Origin: an uncultured Bacteroidales bacterium
GTDB lineage: Bacteria > Bacteroidota > Bacteroidia > Bacteroidales > UBA932
Direction of reading: 5' to 3'
DNA: 64,000 nt
Assembly: GCA_900318355.1 (NCBI GenBank)
Contig: ONKE01000065.1
Span: 1 to 64,000, forward strand
A program made the translations under genes and the position numbers. The notes under the pieces were generated by a model that was not told the DNA's origin, did no database searches, and saw only the letters and a program-made list of their open reading frames with translations. Below, piece by piece: positions 16,560 to 25,837 of the stretch. Numbering within the stretch: position 1 is the first letter of the stretch; the number at the start of each line of letters is the position of its first letter.

Positions 16560-18113
16560 TTATTGGGCATCCTTGACCAGACGGACGGCTGCGCCGTAGT
16601 GCCGGCTGAGATCAGTCCCTTTAGAACAGGTGTCATAGGTATCAGATGTAAAATACACAGTTGACGCAGAATCATTTTGTCTTTTGTCTTTGGCCCAATA
16701 GCGTCCATAAACACCGCCTTTATTTACAACAACACCTTCCCTATAGCCGGCCGCAGGTAGAAATACCACACCTGCATCTTCCAGTAAAACCCAGTCATCG
16801 CCGGAATAGGTATTTGCACTATATGCAACATTTGCTTCATTAGCATTATTTATCTCCGTCACGGCTGACGGGCAAACATAATTATCAGGTATCAATAAAA
16901 GCCCCTGGACATCATTTACCGTTGCTTTTGCGTAACGAGCATTTTCAACACTGTTTACTGTGGGCGCAGCTCTATCTCTCAAAATGCTTAACAATTCAAC
17001 GCGCGTAAGAGTGTGCCATGCATCCGCAGTATTTCCACCTCCGGAGATTGGATTATGGCCCCAGTCTGTTTTTAAATCTTCTTTCGTGCTTGCTCCATAA
17101 TCAGAATCACTCGTACTGTTGTTGATACCATAATTATCCACGCCCGACGAGGCGCCGTTCCAGCCGAAGAGGTCAACGGCACCGGCGGCGGAAACGCTTC
17201 CTGAGCCGTTAATCGAAGTATTGGCAGCGGCATTTCCTACGTAGCTGTACTGCTGCGGAGCTAACTGCCAGGTACACGACGGGCCGGCAGCGGTAAATAC
17301 GGCCTGCAGGTTGCCCTGTGCAAAACGCACCTGCTTTCCATTGGACACGGTAAACAGACCGGTAAGAGCCCCTTCGTAAAGCGTATTGACTGTCACCGGC
17401 GTAAGACTTCCGGCAGCAAGCGTCTTCCCGGTGACGGACTTGCGGTAATTGCCGCTTGCCGTAGTGGCGACAAACCCTATCACCTGGTTGCTCCCGACGG
17501 CCGGCAAAGCGACGTAGATGGTGCTGAGCGAAGACGGACGGACGTGATAAACATGGCTGCCGTCGGAAACCCTCAATGCGGTGATGCTGGCGGTTATGTC
17601 CGTTCCGGAAGCATTCTGAACAGTGAGTTTCAGTATGGCCGACTGGTTTGCAAAACCGGCGGCTGTGGCTGAAACAGAGTTACCCTCAACTTTGGCGGTC
17701 ACGCTGGCCGTCGCATAGTCGCAGACTTTGTCGATACTCGTATCATTTCCAGTCAGGGTACCATCCTGCGTGCCGTAACTATCTGAGAGATATTTCAGAA
17801 GCAGTGTCTGTCCATCTGAAGGCAGAGCATCCAGCGAGCCGGACAGGCTGGTGGTAGCACCGCCGGTCTTGGCGGTCAGCGTACCGTATTTCACGGAGCC
17901 GTCATTGCTCCATACTGTTACAGCATCACCCTTCGTCCACGTCGAAGAAATGGCGCTCCCGTCGTCTGAAAGAGCTTTGGTCTTTGCAGCATGGACCGTC
18001 ATGGTGTATGAAGGCGCGACTGTCGTTTCAGTCTCCTGCTTGCTGCAGGAAACAGTCAGCGCCGCCGTAATGAGGACGGCCGCCGACAGAATATAGTTAA
18101 AGTGTTTATGCAT
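16560..18113 (-). CDS. Surface lipoprotein with Fib-succ-major-type C-terminal domain
   Basis: A 517-residue lipoprotein (MHKHFNYILSAAVLITAALTVSC). The N-terminal half has a fimbrillin-like pattern (AKTKALSDDGSAISSTWTKGDAVTVWSNDG). The C-terminal half (about 260-517) has features of the Fibrobacter succinogenes major paralogous domain: FSVSNGKQ-type entry, WHTLTRVELLSILRDR, VFLPAAGYREG, and the closing YGAAVRLVKD. It may bind glycan at the cell surface or act as an adhesin. I use the ATG at 18113 because it has AAGGAGGA upstream and gives a clean lipoprotein signal. It lies between two small peptide genes. No catalytic domain seen. Confidence 0.7.
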   Translation of the reverse strand: MHKHFNYILSAAVLITAALTVSCSKQETETTVAPSYTMTVHAAKTKALSDDGSAISSTWTKGDAVTVWSNDGSVKYGTLTAKTGGATTSLSGSLDALPSDGQTLLLKYLSDSYGTQDGTLTGNDTSIDKVCDYATASVTAKVEGNSVSATAAGFANQSAILKLTVQNASGTDITASITALRVSDGSHVYHVRPSSLSTIYVALPAVGSNQVIGFVATTASGNYRKSVTGKTLAAGSLTPVTVNTLYEGALTGLFTVSNGKQVRFAQGNLQAVFTAAGPSCTWQLAPQQYSYVGNAAANTSINGSGSVSAAGAVDLFGWNGASSGVDNYGINNSTSDSDYGASTKEDLKTDWGHNPISGGGNTADAWHTLTRVELLSILRDRAAPTVNSVENARYAKATVNDVQGLLLIPDNYVCPSAVTEINNANEANVAYSANTYSGDDWVLLEDAGVVFLPAAGYREGVVVNKGGVYGRYWAKDKRQNDSASTVYFTSDTYDTCSKGTDLSRHYGAAVRLVKDAQ

Positions 18114-18126
18114 GACAAATCCTCCT

Positions 18127-18276
18127 TTACCAAACTTCTGACGATTCGTAGGTGTAACCGTTTCTGGAGGCTTCCACAGTAGGTTCATCGTTGCTCACAC
18201 AGACTATCCCCTCCAAAACGACTGCCGTTGCCTCCATGGAGGGGGTCTCATATGTTTTCTTTTCTTTCATATTCAT
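18127..18276 (-). CDS. Small peptide of 49 residues (unrecognised)
   Basis: An intact frame of 49 codons starts MNMKEKKTYETPSMEATAVV and ends ESSEVW with TAA. It fills the gap between the BACON-lyase gene (5 bp upstream) and the next lipoprotein (13 bp downstream, with its AGGAGG site right after the stop). It has one Cys and an acidic C-terminal half. Like the peptide at 16393, it opens with a Lys-rich stretch then YxxP-S/C-x-E. Two such genes in one operon, each directly before a surface lipoprotein, are unlikely by chance. A start at the second ATG (18270) is equally possible. Function unknown. Confidence 0.65.
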   Translation of the reverse strand: MNMKEKKTYETPSMEATAVVLEGIVCVSNDEPTVEASRNGYTYESSEVW

Positions 18277-18281
18277 GTCTT

Positions 18282-19841
18282 TTAATTTGACGCATCGGCA
18301 TCGATGCTATAAAGGCGGGTGTAGCCCAGTTGATCGTGCATCTGCACCTTGTTTTCTTCGCGTTTTGCAATGGAAGAGATAACCTTCTTGATGGGCTCGC
18401 TGTCGGGATAGGCGTTCATACCAAGTTCGAAAAGACCTTTCATGTCACCGGCCTTTGTCAGACGCTCGGTCTCGCCTGCGTAGTAGCCGCTTCCCAGCGA
18501 GGCATCAACTTTCTCATAGAACGGGGCATAGTATTCATACGCGAGCTTGAGGTTCTCTCCACCGGGTGCCGTGTAGGCATACATGTCAATGCCATTGTTA
18601 TAGCAAGTGCGGGCGGCGCAGGATAGAAGTTGAAGCGTCAGGCTGGTGTACTGAAGGCCTTTGAGAGGACCTGTCTCGTGACGGTAGCGGTCATAGATTT
18701 CGCCGGTCTGCGGGGGAGTTGACGTGCTCTTTTCCCTCGCGCAGGGGGTATCTCCCTCCATGAAAATGCAACCTTCGATGAGTTCGTAGAAGTCGCGGGG
18801 GTTGTCTTCCGAATCAATGGCATACTGCACCAGAGAAGCATCGTCAAGGGCATAACCGATGGAAATCAGGCCCCACATGTGGGCTGCAAGGTGGTTTTGG
18901 TAGTACTGTTTGCTGAAGTAGTCGTTCTTCTCCCACGCGTTCATGCTGGCTTTGATGGCTTTCTCAATATTGCGGAACCAGGCCACTATGACGGCGTCCT
19001 GTTCGGCGGTAATGTACTTGGTCCCCTTGAGGCAGTCGTATGTCACGAAGAAAGGCCATGCGCCACGTGCCAGATACATTCCGGCTCCGGTGGACGGTTC
19101 TTCCAGGTCTTCGGAACTATTGATGGGGTAGTCGACATCCTTGCAGGCGACAGCCCAGTTGTAGAGGATATCGATGGCACCCTCGGCAAAACTGTCTTTC
19201 TTGCTGTCATCGGCCGTAATCCAATAGGAAACAGCCCTGTGCATTGCAAGTACGGAAGGACCCTTTATCGACTTGTACAAAGTCGACATATCGGTATTTT
19301 CCTGCTTTTTTTCCGTCGTGACAGAATTGGGGTCATAGGTTCCCTGGCCCGCACGGGTGAAAATGAAGTCTACCGCACCCTTGAGGCTCGGCGCTCCTGC
19401 GGCATAGGCTGCTTTGATTTTTGCAAATTGATCGGCCGTAAAGGCAATGGAAGGATGTTTGAAGGTAATTTCCAGCTTCTTACCGTCCTGCTTGACCACG
19501 ACGGCAGCTGTCAGTTCGCCGGCTGAAATCTTGAGCGTTGCGCTGCGCTCGGTCTTTTCGTCGTTGGCGACAACATCAAGATTGATTTTTCCGTTTCCAC
19601 TACCTTCAGAAGCTCCGGAGAAGGAAATCCAGTCTGTAACTTCGCCCTCGAGGGCCGCTGTCCAGGCTCCGTCGCAGATAAATTCGACCAGAACGCCTTC
19701 CTGACCGGCATAAGGCACAGTGACGATGTCGTCCGTAACTACGGAAAGTTTGGTAGGACCAGTCGGGACGGGATCCTTGGGCTGGCAGGCTCCCATCAGA
19801 AGCATGGAAGCCGCTACGAGAAAGAGTGCAATCTTTTTCAT
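18282..19841 (-). CDS. BACON-domain lipoprotein with alginate-lyase-fold C-terminus
   Basis: A 519-residue lipoprotein (MKKIALFLVAASMLLMGAC). Residues about 35-118 form a BACON-like Ig domain (CDGAWTAALEGEVTDWISFSG, SATLKISAGELTAAVVVKQDG). Residues about 125-519 are the same lyase-like domain as in the products at 14348 and 25838: NDYFSKQYYQNHLAAHMWGL, NPRDFYELIEGCIFMEGD, GEIYDRYRH, KGLQYTSLTLQLLS, QMHDQLGYTRLYS. Asn-His and Tyr equivalents of the PL5 catalytic set are present. It probably cleaves an acidic polysaccharide by beta-elimination, followed by the adjacent GH105 (6 bp upstream). Substrate unknown. Confidence 0.78.
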   Translation of the reverse strand: MKKIALFLVAASMLLMGACQPKDPVPTGPTKLSVVTDDIVTVPYAGQEGVLVEFICDGAWTAALEGEVTDWISFSGASEGSGNGKINLDVVANDEKTERSATLKISAGELTAAVVVKQDGKKLEITFKHPSIAFTADQFAKIKAAYAAGAPSLKGAVDFIFTRAGQGTYDPNSVTTEKKQENTDMSTLYKSIKGPSVLAMHRAVSYWITADDSKKDSFAEGAIDILYNWAVACKDVDYPINSSEDLEEPSTGAGMYLARGAWPFFVTYDCLKGTKYITAEQDAVIVAWFRNIEKAIKASMNAWEKNDYFSKQYYQNHLAAHMWGLISIGYALDDASLVQYAIDSEDNPRDFYELIEGCIFMEGDTPCAREKSTSTPPQTGEIYDRYRHETGPLKGLQYTSLTLQLLSCAARTCYNNGIDMYAYTAPGGENLKLAYEYYAPFYEKVDASLGSGYYAGETERLTKAGDMKGLFELGMNAYPDSEPIKKVISSIAKREENKVQMHDQLGYTRLYSIDADASN

Positions 19842-19846
19842 AATGA

Positions 19847-21037
19847 TTAGTGTTTTTTGTGGATATATTTCAAGACTTGAAGGCCGGCGAGCGTAAATGC
19901 CGCCGTACCGTAAACTTCATTTTTGTCGGCCGAAATGTGGTCGGGGGTGTCACCTATCGGCTGGACCCAGCCAAGTTTTCCGCCGGGCTGCAAGGCTGCA
20001 ATCAGCGCGCTCCATCCTTTTTGGGCCGAAGGCAGGAACGCATCTTCATCCAACAGGCCGTTGTTGATTCCCCACCATAAACCGAAGGTCAGGAAGCCCG
20101 TTGCGCTGCTTTCAGGAGACGGAAAGTCCTCCGGGTCCAGAAGGCTTGTACGCCAGTATCCGTCCGGACCTTGAAGCCTTTGCAGACGGGTTGCCATGCT
20201 ACGGAAAAGTTCCTCATACTTCGGACGGTCGGGGTAGCCAGCAGGCAGAAGGTCCATCACGCGGGCCAGTCCGGCGAGCGCCCAACCGTTGCCGCGCCCC
20301 CAGAACACTTTGGCACCATTTGGTTCACGCGCATCGAAAAAGCGGCTGTCGCGGAAAAACAGGCTGTCGGAAGGAGAATAAAGGTAGCCTGTCGTGCGCC
20401 AAAGCTCACGGTTCATGAATTCGCGGTATTCGGAATTACCGGTGAGCATGGCGTACTTCGCATAGACCGGAGCCGCCATATAGAGGGCGTCGCACCAGCT
20501 CCAGCACTCATGGCTGGAAGTCAGCAGAAAGTCCAGACCGCCTTCCACAGGCCAGTATTTCATCTGGAAATCCAGTCGCTCCATAGTCGGCGTCAACATG
20601 TACCAGCCACCCCTGAGCGTATCCAGGGCCGCCTGGTAGTCGGATATCCGTTCTTTTAAAAACCGCGGCCGCGGATTGTCTTCGTAAAGGGATGCGTAGA
20701 GCATGCTCACGGCGATGTCGTTGGCCGGATCGAAGGATTTTGGGGCAGGCTCATACGAGGTTTTTTCAGCGATTTCGGCAAGCCGGCGGCGAATTTCGGG
20801 ACTGCCATCCCACAAGGCGGCGGCGCTAAGAAAAACGCCGTCGGCCCATCCGACGTAACGCGGATTGAACCAGAAACGTCCACACTCCGGCATATTGTCC
20901 AGTTGCCAGAGAATGGCGTCCTCAACGGCCGACTTGACCGCATCCTCGGTAAGGGCGTCGCTATAGGCGGGCGCCTTGCCTTTCTGCCCGCAGGAGAGCA
21001 CCAACATGGCAAGGCCTGCAATCAGTATCTTTCTCAT
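19847..21037 (-). CDS. GH105-type unsaturated uronyl hydrolase, lipoprotein
   Basis: A protein of about 396 residues with a lipoprotein signal (MRKILIAGLAMLVLSC) and an (alpha/alpha)6-barrel of the YteR/YesR family: ILWQLDNMPECGRFWFNPRYVGWADGVF, WCDALYMAAPVYAKYA with the catalytic Asp, and FWGRGNGWALAGLARVMDLLP. It removes the 4,5-unsaturated uronic acid left by lyases, giving 5-keto-4-deoxyuronate, the KduI substrate. The start ATG shares its A with the susD stop (TGATG); another ATG lies 6 bp upstream. Galacturonate versus glucuronate specificity cannot be decided from sequence alone. Confidence 0.87.
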   Translation of the reverse strand: MRKILIAGLAMLVLSCGQKGKAPAYSDALTEDAVKSAVEDAILWQLDNMPECGRFWFNPRYVGWADGVFLSAAALWDGSPEIRRRLAEIAEKTSYEPAPKSFDPANDIAVSMLYASLYEDNPRPRFLKERISDYQAALDTLRGGWYMLTPTMERLDFQMKYWPVEGGLDFLLTSSHECWSWCDALYMAAPVYAKYAMLTGNSEYREFMNRELWRTTGYLYSPSDSLFFRDSRFFDAREPNGAKVFWGRGNGWALAGLARVMDLLPAGYPDRPKYEELFRSMATRLQRLQGPDGYWRTSLLDPEDFPSPESSATGFLTFGLWWGINNGLLDEDAFLPSAQKGWSALIAALQPGGKLGWVQPIGDTPDHISADKNEVYGTAAFTLAGLQVLKYIHKKH

Positions 21038-22740
21038 CACCATCCCGGATTATTTGGTAGCAGATTAGGGTTATTGGTAGTTTCTTCGGAAGGAATCGGC
21101 CATAGGTTGTGACGGACTTCGAAGGTGCGTGTAAACAATGTCGTCCCGGTGAATTCAACCTCTTTGCGACCGTCCAGGAGCTCTTTTGCTATACCCCAGC
21201 GGCGGATATCCGAGAATCGGTGACCCTCCCCGGCAAGCTCGAAGGCCCTTTCATCGCGGATGCGCTGACGCAGTCCGTCCTGTCCGCCGGCCGCAAGCCA
21301 CTCCGGACCGCTGTTTATTCCCGGCATATCCACACGGCTGCGGACGCGGTTGACACACTCCACGGCCTTATCCAATTCGCCATGTTCGCAATAAGCCTCG
21401 GCCAGCATCAGCAGCACGTCTGCAAAGCGGATAATCGAGAAGTTTACAGGACTGTGACGACGGTCGGTGAGCGCCCCTTTCATATCGCCACAAGGAACGA
21501 ACTTGCGGTAGAGGTAGACTTTCCATCCTCTGTCGAACTGGATGAAGCCATTGGCCGCCGTCGTGCCTGCGGCTATGGCATACTGCTGCATCACGGCCTT
21601 GTCCGTAACCCAGCCTTCGTACCAGGAATACGGCACGATGAGGGATGAGGTCATCCGCGGATCCCGGTCTGCATATATCCGGGCCAGCAGGGTTGTATCG
21701 GGAACAGTTTCATAGTCTGTCAGTTCAGCATTGAGCTTGGCTTCGAAGGCGGTCCGCTTCACGGCGTCATCTGCGTTGAAGCCGGGGATGTAATCATCCC
21801 AGTTGAAAGGCTTTCCATCCTTGAGCTGATACATGTCGGCCAGTTTCACGCTTGGCATGCATGTGGCACGTCCTGAACCATATGTACCGCGCGTTCCATA
21901 GAGTATCGGGAATTCCATTCCATATAGAGCTCCGACCGAACCTTTGTTCTGGATTGTGAACACTTCTTCGTGATTTCCGGAAATCGGACCGGCCGTGGAG
22001 AACAGGGCCCCGAAATCCTTATAGAGTTCGTAACCATATGATTCCGATTTGTTTTCGACTATTTCCTCGAAATCGGATATGGCTTTTTCCCATTGCTTCT
22101 GAAAGAGCCAGGCCTTGCCGCGGAGGGCATATGCAGCACCTTTTGTAGCGCGTCCGTAGTCGGCGGCAGGCCATGTCACGGGCAGCCGCTCTATGGCCCG
22201 GGTGAGGTCGTCGGTTATGAATTTCCAGCACTGCTCGGCCGAAGAACGGGGAAGAAGCATCTCCATGTATTTTTCGGTAATGTCCCACGTCTCGTCATAC
22301 AGGGGCACGCTGCCGAAGAAATCCACCAGGTGAAAATAGTACAGGGCCCGAAGGAAGTAAGCTTCTCCCATTATCTGTCGTTTCACGGCGTCGTCCAGAG
22401 ACATTGTCGACACGTTCTTCAACACAGTATTGGCGCGGTGGACGCCGTCCCAGGTGTCTTTCCAGTTAGAGACCAGGAAGTCTTCCTTGGCCGTATATTT
22501 TCCAGTTTCAAGGCCGGAACCGGGACCATGGCCTATATCGGAATATGTGTCCCACAGGGGCATGTAGCCGTAGGAGCCCATTTCTTTCAACTGGGCGTAA
22601 ACACCCATGACAGCGCGGGTGGCGTCTTCTTCCGTCTGCCAGAAATTGCCCTGCGCCACGGAATCGTACGGCGCCGTATCAAGGGAAATGCAGCTGCCGG
22701 CCATGACGCCGAGCATCAGCAGTATAATAGTTCTTTTCAT
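21037..22740 (-). CDS. susD-like: SusD-like starch-binding outer membrane lipoprotein
   Basis: A 567-residue lipoprotein (MKRTIILLMLGVMAGSC) of the SusD/RagB family. It has N-terminal TPR-like helices (FWQTEEDATRAVMGVYAQLKE, AYFLRALYYFHLVDFFGSVPLYDE) and the C-terminal signature around FSIIRFADVLLMLAEAYCE, LRQRIRDERAFELAGEGHRFSDIRRWG and NPNLLPNNPGW. It forms the surface lid of the SusC transporter encoded 4 bp upstream and sets glycan specificity. It overlaps the GH105 start by one base. Confidence 0.96.
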   Translation of the reverse strand: MKRTIILLMLGVMAGSCISLDTAPYDSVAQGNFWQTEEDATRAVMGVYAQLKEMGSYGYMPLWDTYSDIGHGPGSGLETGKYTAKEDFLVSNWKDTWDGVHRANTVLKNVSTMSLDDAVKRQIMGEAYFLRALYYFHLVDFFGSVPLYDETWDITEKYMEMLLPRSSAEQCWKFITDDLTRAIERLPVTWPAADYGRATKGAAYALRGKAWLFQKQWEKAISDFEEIVENKSESYGYELYKDFGALFSTAGPISGNHEEVFTIQNKGSVGALYGMEFPILYGTRGTYGSGRATCMPSVKLADMYQLKDGKPFNWDDYIPGFNADDAVKRTAFEAKLNAELTDYETVPDTTLLARIYADRDPRMTSSLIVPYSWYEGWVTDKAVMQQYAIAAGTTAANGFIQFDRGWKVYLYRKFVPCGDMKGALTDRRHSPVNFSIIRFADVLLMLAEAYCEHGELDKAVECVNRVRSRVDMPGINSGPEWLAAGGQDGLRQRIRDERAFELAGEGHRFSDIRRWGIAKELLDGRKEVEFTGTTLFTRTFEVRHNLWPIPSEETTNNPNLLPNNPGW

Positions 22741-22744
22741 GGCA

Positions 22745-25700
22745 TCAGAATGTTACGTTGATTCCGGCAGTGAACTGACGGAGAGTCGGATAAGTTGTGC
22801 CGCCAACCTCTGGGTCAATACCCCTGTAGTTCGTGAGAGTCAGAAGGTTCTCGGCAGAAACATAGAAGCGGAGCCTGGAAATCATTATTTTCTCGGTGAG
22901 CGAAGACGGCAGCGTATAGCCCAGCTGGATGTTTTTCAGCCGGATGTAGGACTTGTCCTCAACCCAGTAGTCGCTGGGCTGGTTGTTGATAGTGTTGGTA
23001 CGAGTCAGCAGGCGGGGAGCCGTGGCATCAGTCACGCCGGGACGCCATGCACCTTCGGCAAGACGCGTATTGATCGGTCCGCCGTAGTTCAGATAGCCCA
23101 TATTGAAATTGTCCATCCACAGCACTTTATAGCCTGCATTTCCTTGCAGCATGAATGAAAAGTCGATGCCTTTGTAGTCCAAACCGGCCTGCACGCCGAA
23201 AATCCATGGGGCAACCGCACCGTTTCCAACGGCATATCGGTCATTTTCGTCAATGAGCCCGTCGCCGTTCAGGTCTTTATAGAGGAAATCTCCCAACTGC
23301 GGCGTACCATAGGCCGAGAACGGGTTTTTCTTCTGACCGGAGGCAGGATCGACCGGGGCGTTTTTTTGCATCTCCTTGACCAGCAGCATATCGTCATCGG
23401 TCTGAAGGATGCGGTCGACGGCAAGGACATACTGAACATTGATCGGATAATTCTCCTTTATCATATTCACGCCGCTGATTGTAGCTTCATCCCCCTTGTA
23501 GCGGACAACCTTGTTGCGTACCCACGCCAGGTTGCCGCCTATGTACCAGTTAACAGAACCGATGCGGTCGCGCCAGCGAATATCGAAGTCGAAACCACGG
23601 TTGTCAACCCGCGCGGCGTTGGTCTTGGGAATGGAGGCATTGCCAACCAGAAGTGGAGCCGGAAGGTCTATGAGAATATTCTGTGTATCCTTGTCGTACC
23701 AGTCCAGAGAACCGGTAAGGCGGGAGCCGAAGAATGCGAAATCCAGACCGATGTCCGCCACATAGGTGGTTTCCCAGGTAATGTCAGCATTGCTGATTTC
23801 CAAAATAGCCAGACCCGGAGAAACCGCCCCGCCAAGTACATAGTTGTCCTGGCCGAAAGTAGCCTGGCTGTCATAGTTGCCGACTGCATTGTTGCCCAAT
23901 GCGCCCCAAGAGCCGCGCAGTTTCAACTGGGATATCCATTTGACATCGCTCAGGAACGGTTCTTTCTCCATTCTCCAACCAAGCGAGAACGAGGGGAAAA
24001 AGCCCCAGCGGTTGGCCCCTTTCTTGAACCTGGACGACCCGTCTGCACGTAAATTAGCTTCAAAGAGGTATTTATCATCCCATACGAGATTAACCCGACC
24101 GAAGAACGAGTGCATTGCCCACTCTGACTTGGATCCCTTCGCCTCGGCATCTCCCGTAGCGGCGTTAAGCACAGACAGGGATTCTTCGATAAGATCATAT
24201 CGCTTGCCGCTGAAGGATTCTGAAATGGCCCGCTCCTGACTGGCTCCGGCCATGGCGCCCAACCACAGGCGTCCGCCGAAGGTATGGTCGTAGCGGAGGA
24301 TGGCTTCGGTCAGTAGCCTGGACCCCGAGGACATGTAGCTATATGCATAATCCTTTCCGTTTTTGGCATAGACTACGGTGTTCATCCTGAAACTCCACAG
24401 ATCTTGATACTCAGGATGATAGTTTTGAAGCTCGTTCTTCCTGGAGTAGTTCAGGGAGCCCTCGAGCGTCAGGCCTTCCGCCAGCTTGACATTTGCGAAG
24501 AACCTGGTCTGCAAAGTATTGTCTTCAGTGGCTCCTTTTAAGGTGTTGAACAGATAGAGCGGACTCATGCTCTGGGCATTTTCTTCCGGATTTTCTATGC
24601 CGCCGTAGCGTCCGTCGCTCCAGCGGTAAGTCATTCCAGGCATCCCGACGGCGCTGAAAAGAGATTTCATCTGGTTGGAGAGACCGCCTATATCCGCCTT
24701 ACCCACTTTTCCGCTGACGTTCATTCCGAGAGTCAGGAAATCCAACACCTGCGCCTTCGCATTAAGGCGGGCGTTGTAGCGGGTGTAGGCGGAGTTTTCA
24801 ATAATACCCGGATTATGCATGTAACCAAGTGAGCCATAGACGGATATTCGCTTGGTGCCGGCGGAAAAAGAGATATTGTGATTATTGGCCAGGCCCGTCT
24901 GAAAGACTTCCTTGGTCCAGTCGGTGTTAGGGTAAAGAGGGTTTCCCTCGTTATCACGCCACAACTGAATCATCTCGTCGGAATACTGCTGCTTCGCGCT
25001 GGGGTCGGTGTTGTGGACCGCCTCATTGTAGTAGGACATGTAGTCGGCATAGTTACTGACCGTCTTCAGCAGATTGCTCGGACGCGACGCGGAAATGTAA
25101 CCGTTGTAGGTGACGGAGAATTTACCCTCCTTGCCGGTCTTGGTAGTGACAAGTACGACGCCGCCGGCTGCTCTTGAACCATAAATAGCTGAGGATGAAG
25201 CGTCTTTTAAAATGGAAATTGCCTGGACATCCTGCGGATTGACAGATGCCAAGTCCCCTTCCACGCCATCTATGATAACCAGCGGTGAAGCAGAGTTGAG
25301 CGTACCGCGCCCGCGTATCAGTAGTGTTGCCCCGTCGGCATTGGGACGGCCTGAAGCCTGATTGACGTAGAGACCGGCACTAAGGCCGGCCAGGCCGGCA
25401 GAGATGCTGGTCACAGGACGTCCTTCAAGCATTTCCTCCATATCTACGGACGATACGGATCCGGTCAAGTTGGCTTTTTTCTGCACACCGTAGCCGACCA
25501 CGACGGTCGCATCGAGCGACTGGGTGCTCTCCTTAAGTACCACCGTCGCGTTCCTCAAAGCGGAAGCAGTCTTTTCGACATCTTCATACCCGAGGGCCGA
25601 GAAAAGGACAAGCGCATCTTGATCGGCAACTTCAAGAAGAAAACTCCCGTCCTGTCCGGTGACCGTCCCACGAGTAGTGCCCTTTTCCAGGACGCCGGCG

Positions 25701-25825
25701 CCGGGAACGGGACTGCCCTGGGCGTCGACCACTTTGCCGCTGATTTTGAACGGGGTCTGCCCCCACACTATCATCGGCAGCAATAGCGCTGCAAGAAGCA
25801 TGATTCGTTTTCTGTTAATTGGCAT
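22745..25825 (-). CDS. susC-like: SusC/RagA-type TonB-dependent outer membrane receptor
   Basis: A 1026-residue receptor: signal peptide (to about WGQ, residue 22), carboxypeptidase-regulatory-like domain (FKISGKVVDAQGSPVPGAGVLEKG, about 25-100), a plug with the SusC marker TVVVGYGVQKKANLTGSVSSV and SAIYGSRAAGGVVLVTTKTGK, then a 22-strand barrel ending GTTYPTLRQFTAGINVTF. It imports oligosaccharides with the SusD partner, powered by TonB. It lies 12 bp downstream of the first lyase lipoprotein gene. Length is typical. Confidence 0.97.
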   Translation of the reverse strand: MPINRKRIMLLAALLLPMIVWGQTPFKISGKVVDAQGSPVPGAGVLEKGTTRGTVTGQDGSFLLEVADQDALVLFSALGYEDVEKTASALRNATVVLKESTQSLDATVVVGYGVQKKANLTGSVSSVDMEEMLEGRPVTSISAGLAGLSAGLYVNQASGRPNADGATLLIRGRGTLNSASPLVIIDGVEGDLASVNPQDVQAISILKDASSSAIYGSRAAGGVVLVTTKTGKEGKFSVTYNGYISASRPSNLLKTVSNYADYMSYYNEAVHNTDPSAKQQYSDEMIQLWRDNEGNPLYPNTDWTKEVFQTGLANNHNISFSAGTKRISVYGSLGYMHNPGIIENSAYTRYNARLNAKAQVLDFLTLGMNVSGKVGKADIGGLSNQMKSLFSAVGMPGMTYRWSDGRYGGIENPEENAQSMSPLYLFNTLKGATEDNTLQTRFFANVKLAEGLTLEGSLNYSRKNELQNYHPEYQDLWSFRMNTVVYAKNGKDYAYSYMSSGSRLLTEAILRYDHTFGGRLWLGAMAGASQERAISESFSGKRYDLIEESLSVLNAATGDAEAKGSKSEWAMHSFFGRVNLVWDDKYLFEANLRADGSSRFKKGANRWGFFPSFSLGWRMEKEPFLSDVKWISQLKLRGSWGALGNNAVGNYDSQATFGQDNYVLGGAVSPGLAILEISNADITWETTYVADIGLDFAFFGSRLTGSLDWYDKDTQNILIDLPAPLLVGNASIPKTNAARVDNRGFDFDIRWRDRIGSVNWYIGGNLAWVRNKVVRYKGDEATISGVNMIKENYPINVQYVLAVDRILQTDDDMLLVKEMQKNAPVDPASGQKKNPFSAYGTPQLGDFLYKDLNGDGLIDENDRYAVGNGAVAPWIFGVQAGLDYKGIDFSFMLQGNAGYKVLWMDNFNMGYLNYGGPINTRLAEGAWRPGVTDATAPRLLTRTNTINNQPSDYWVEDKSYIRLKNIQLGYTLPSSLTEKIMISRLRFYVSAENLLTLTNYRGIDPEVGGTTYPTLRQFTAGINVTF

Positions 25826-25837
25826 ATCAGTAATTGC

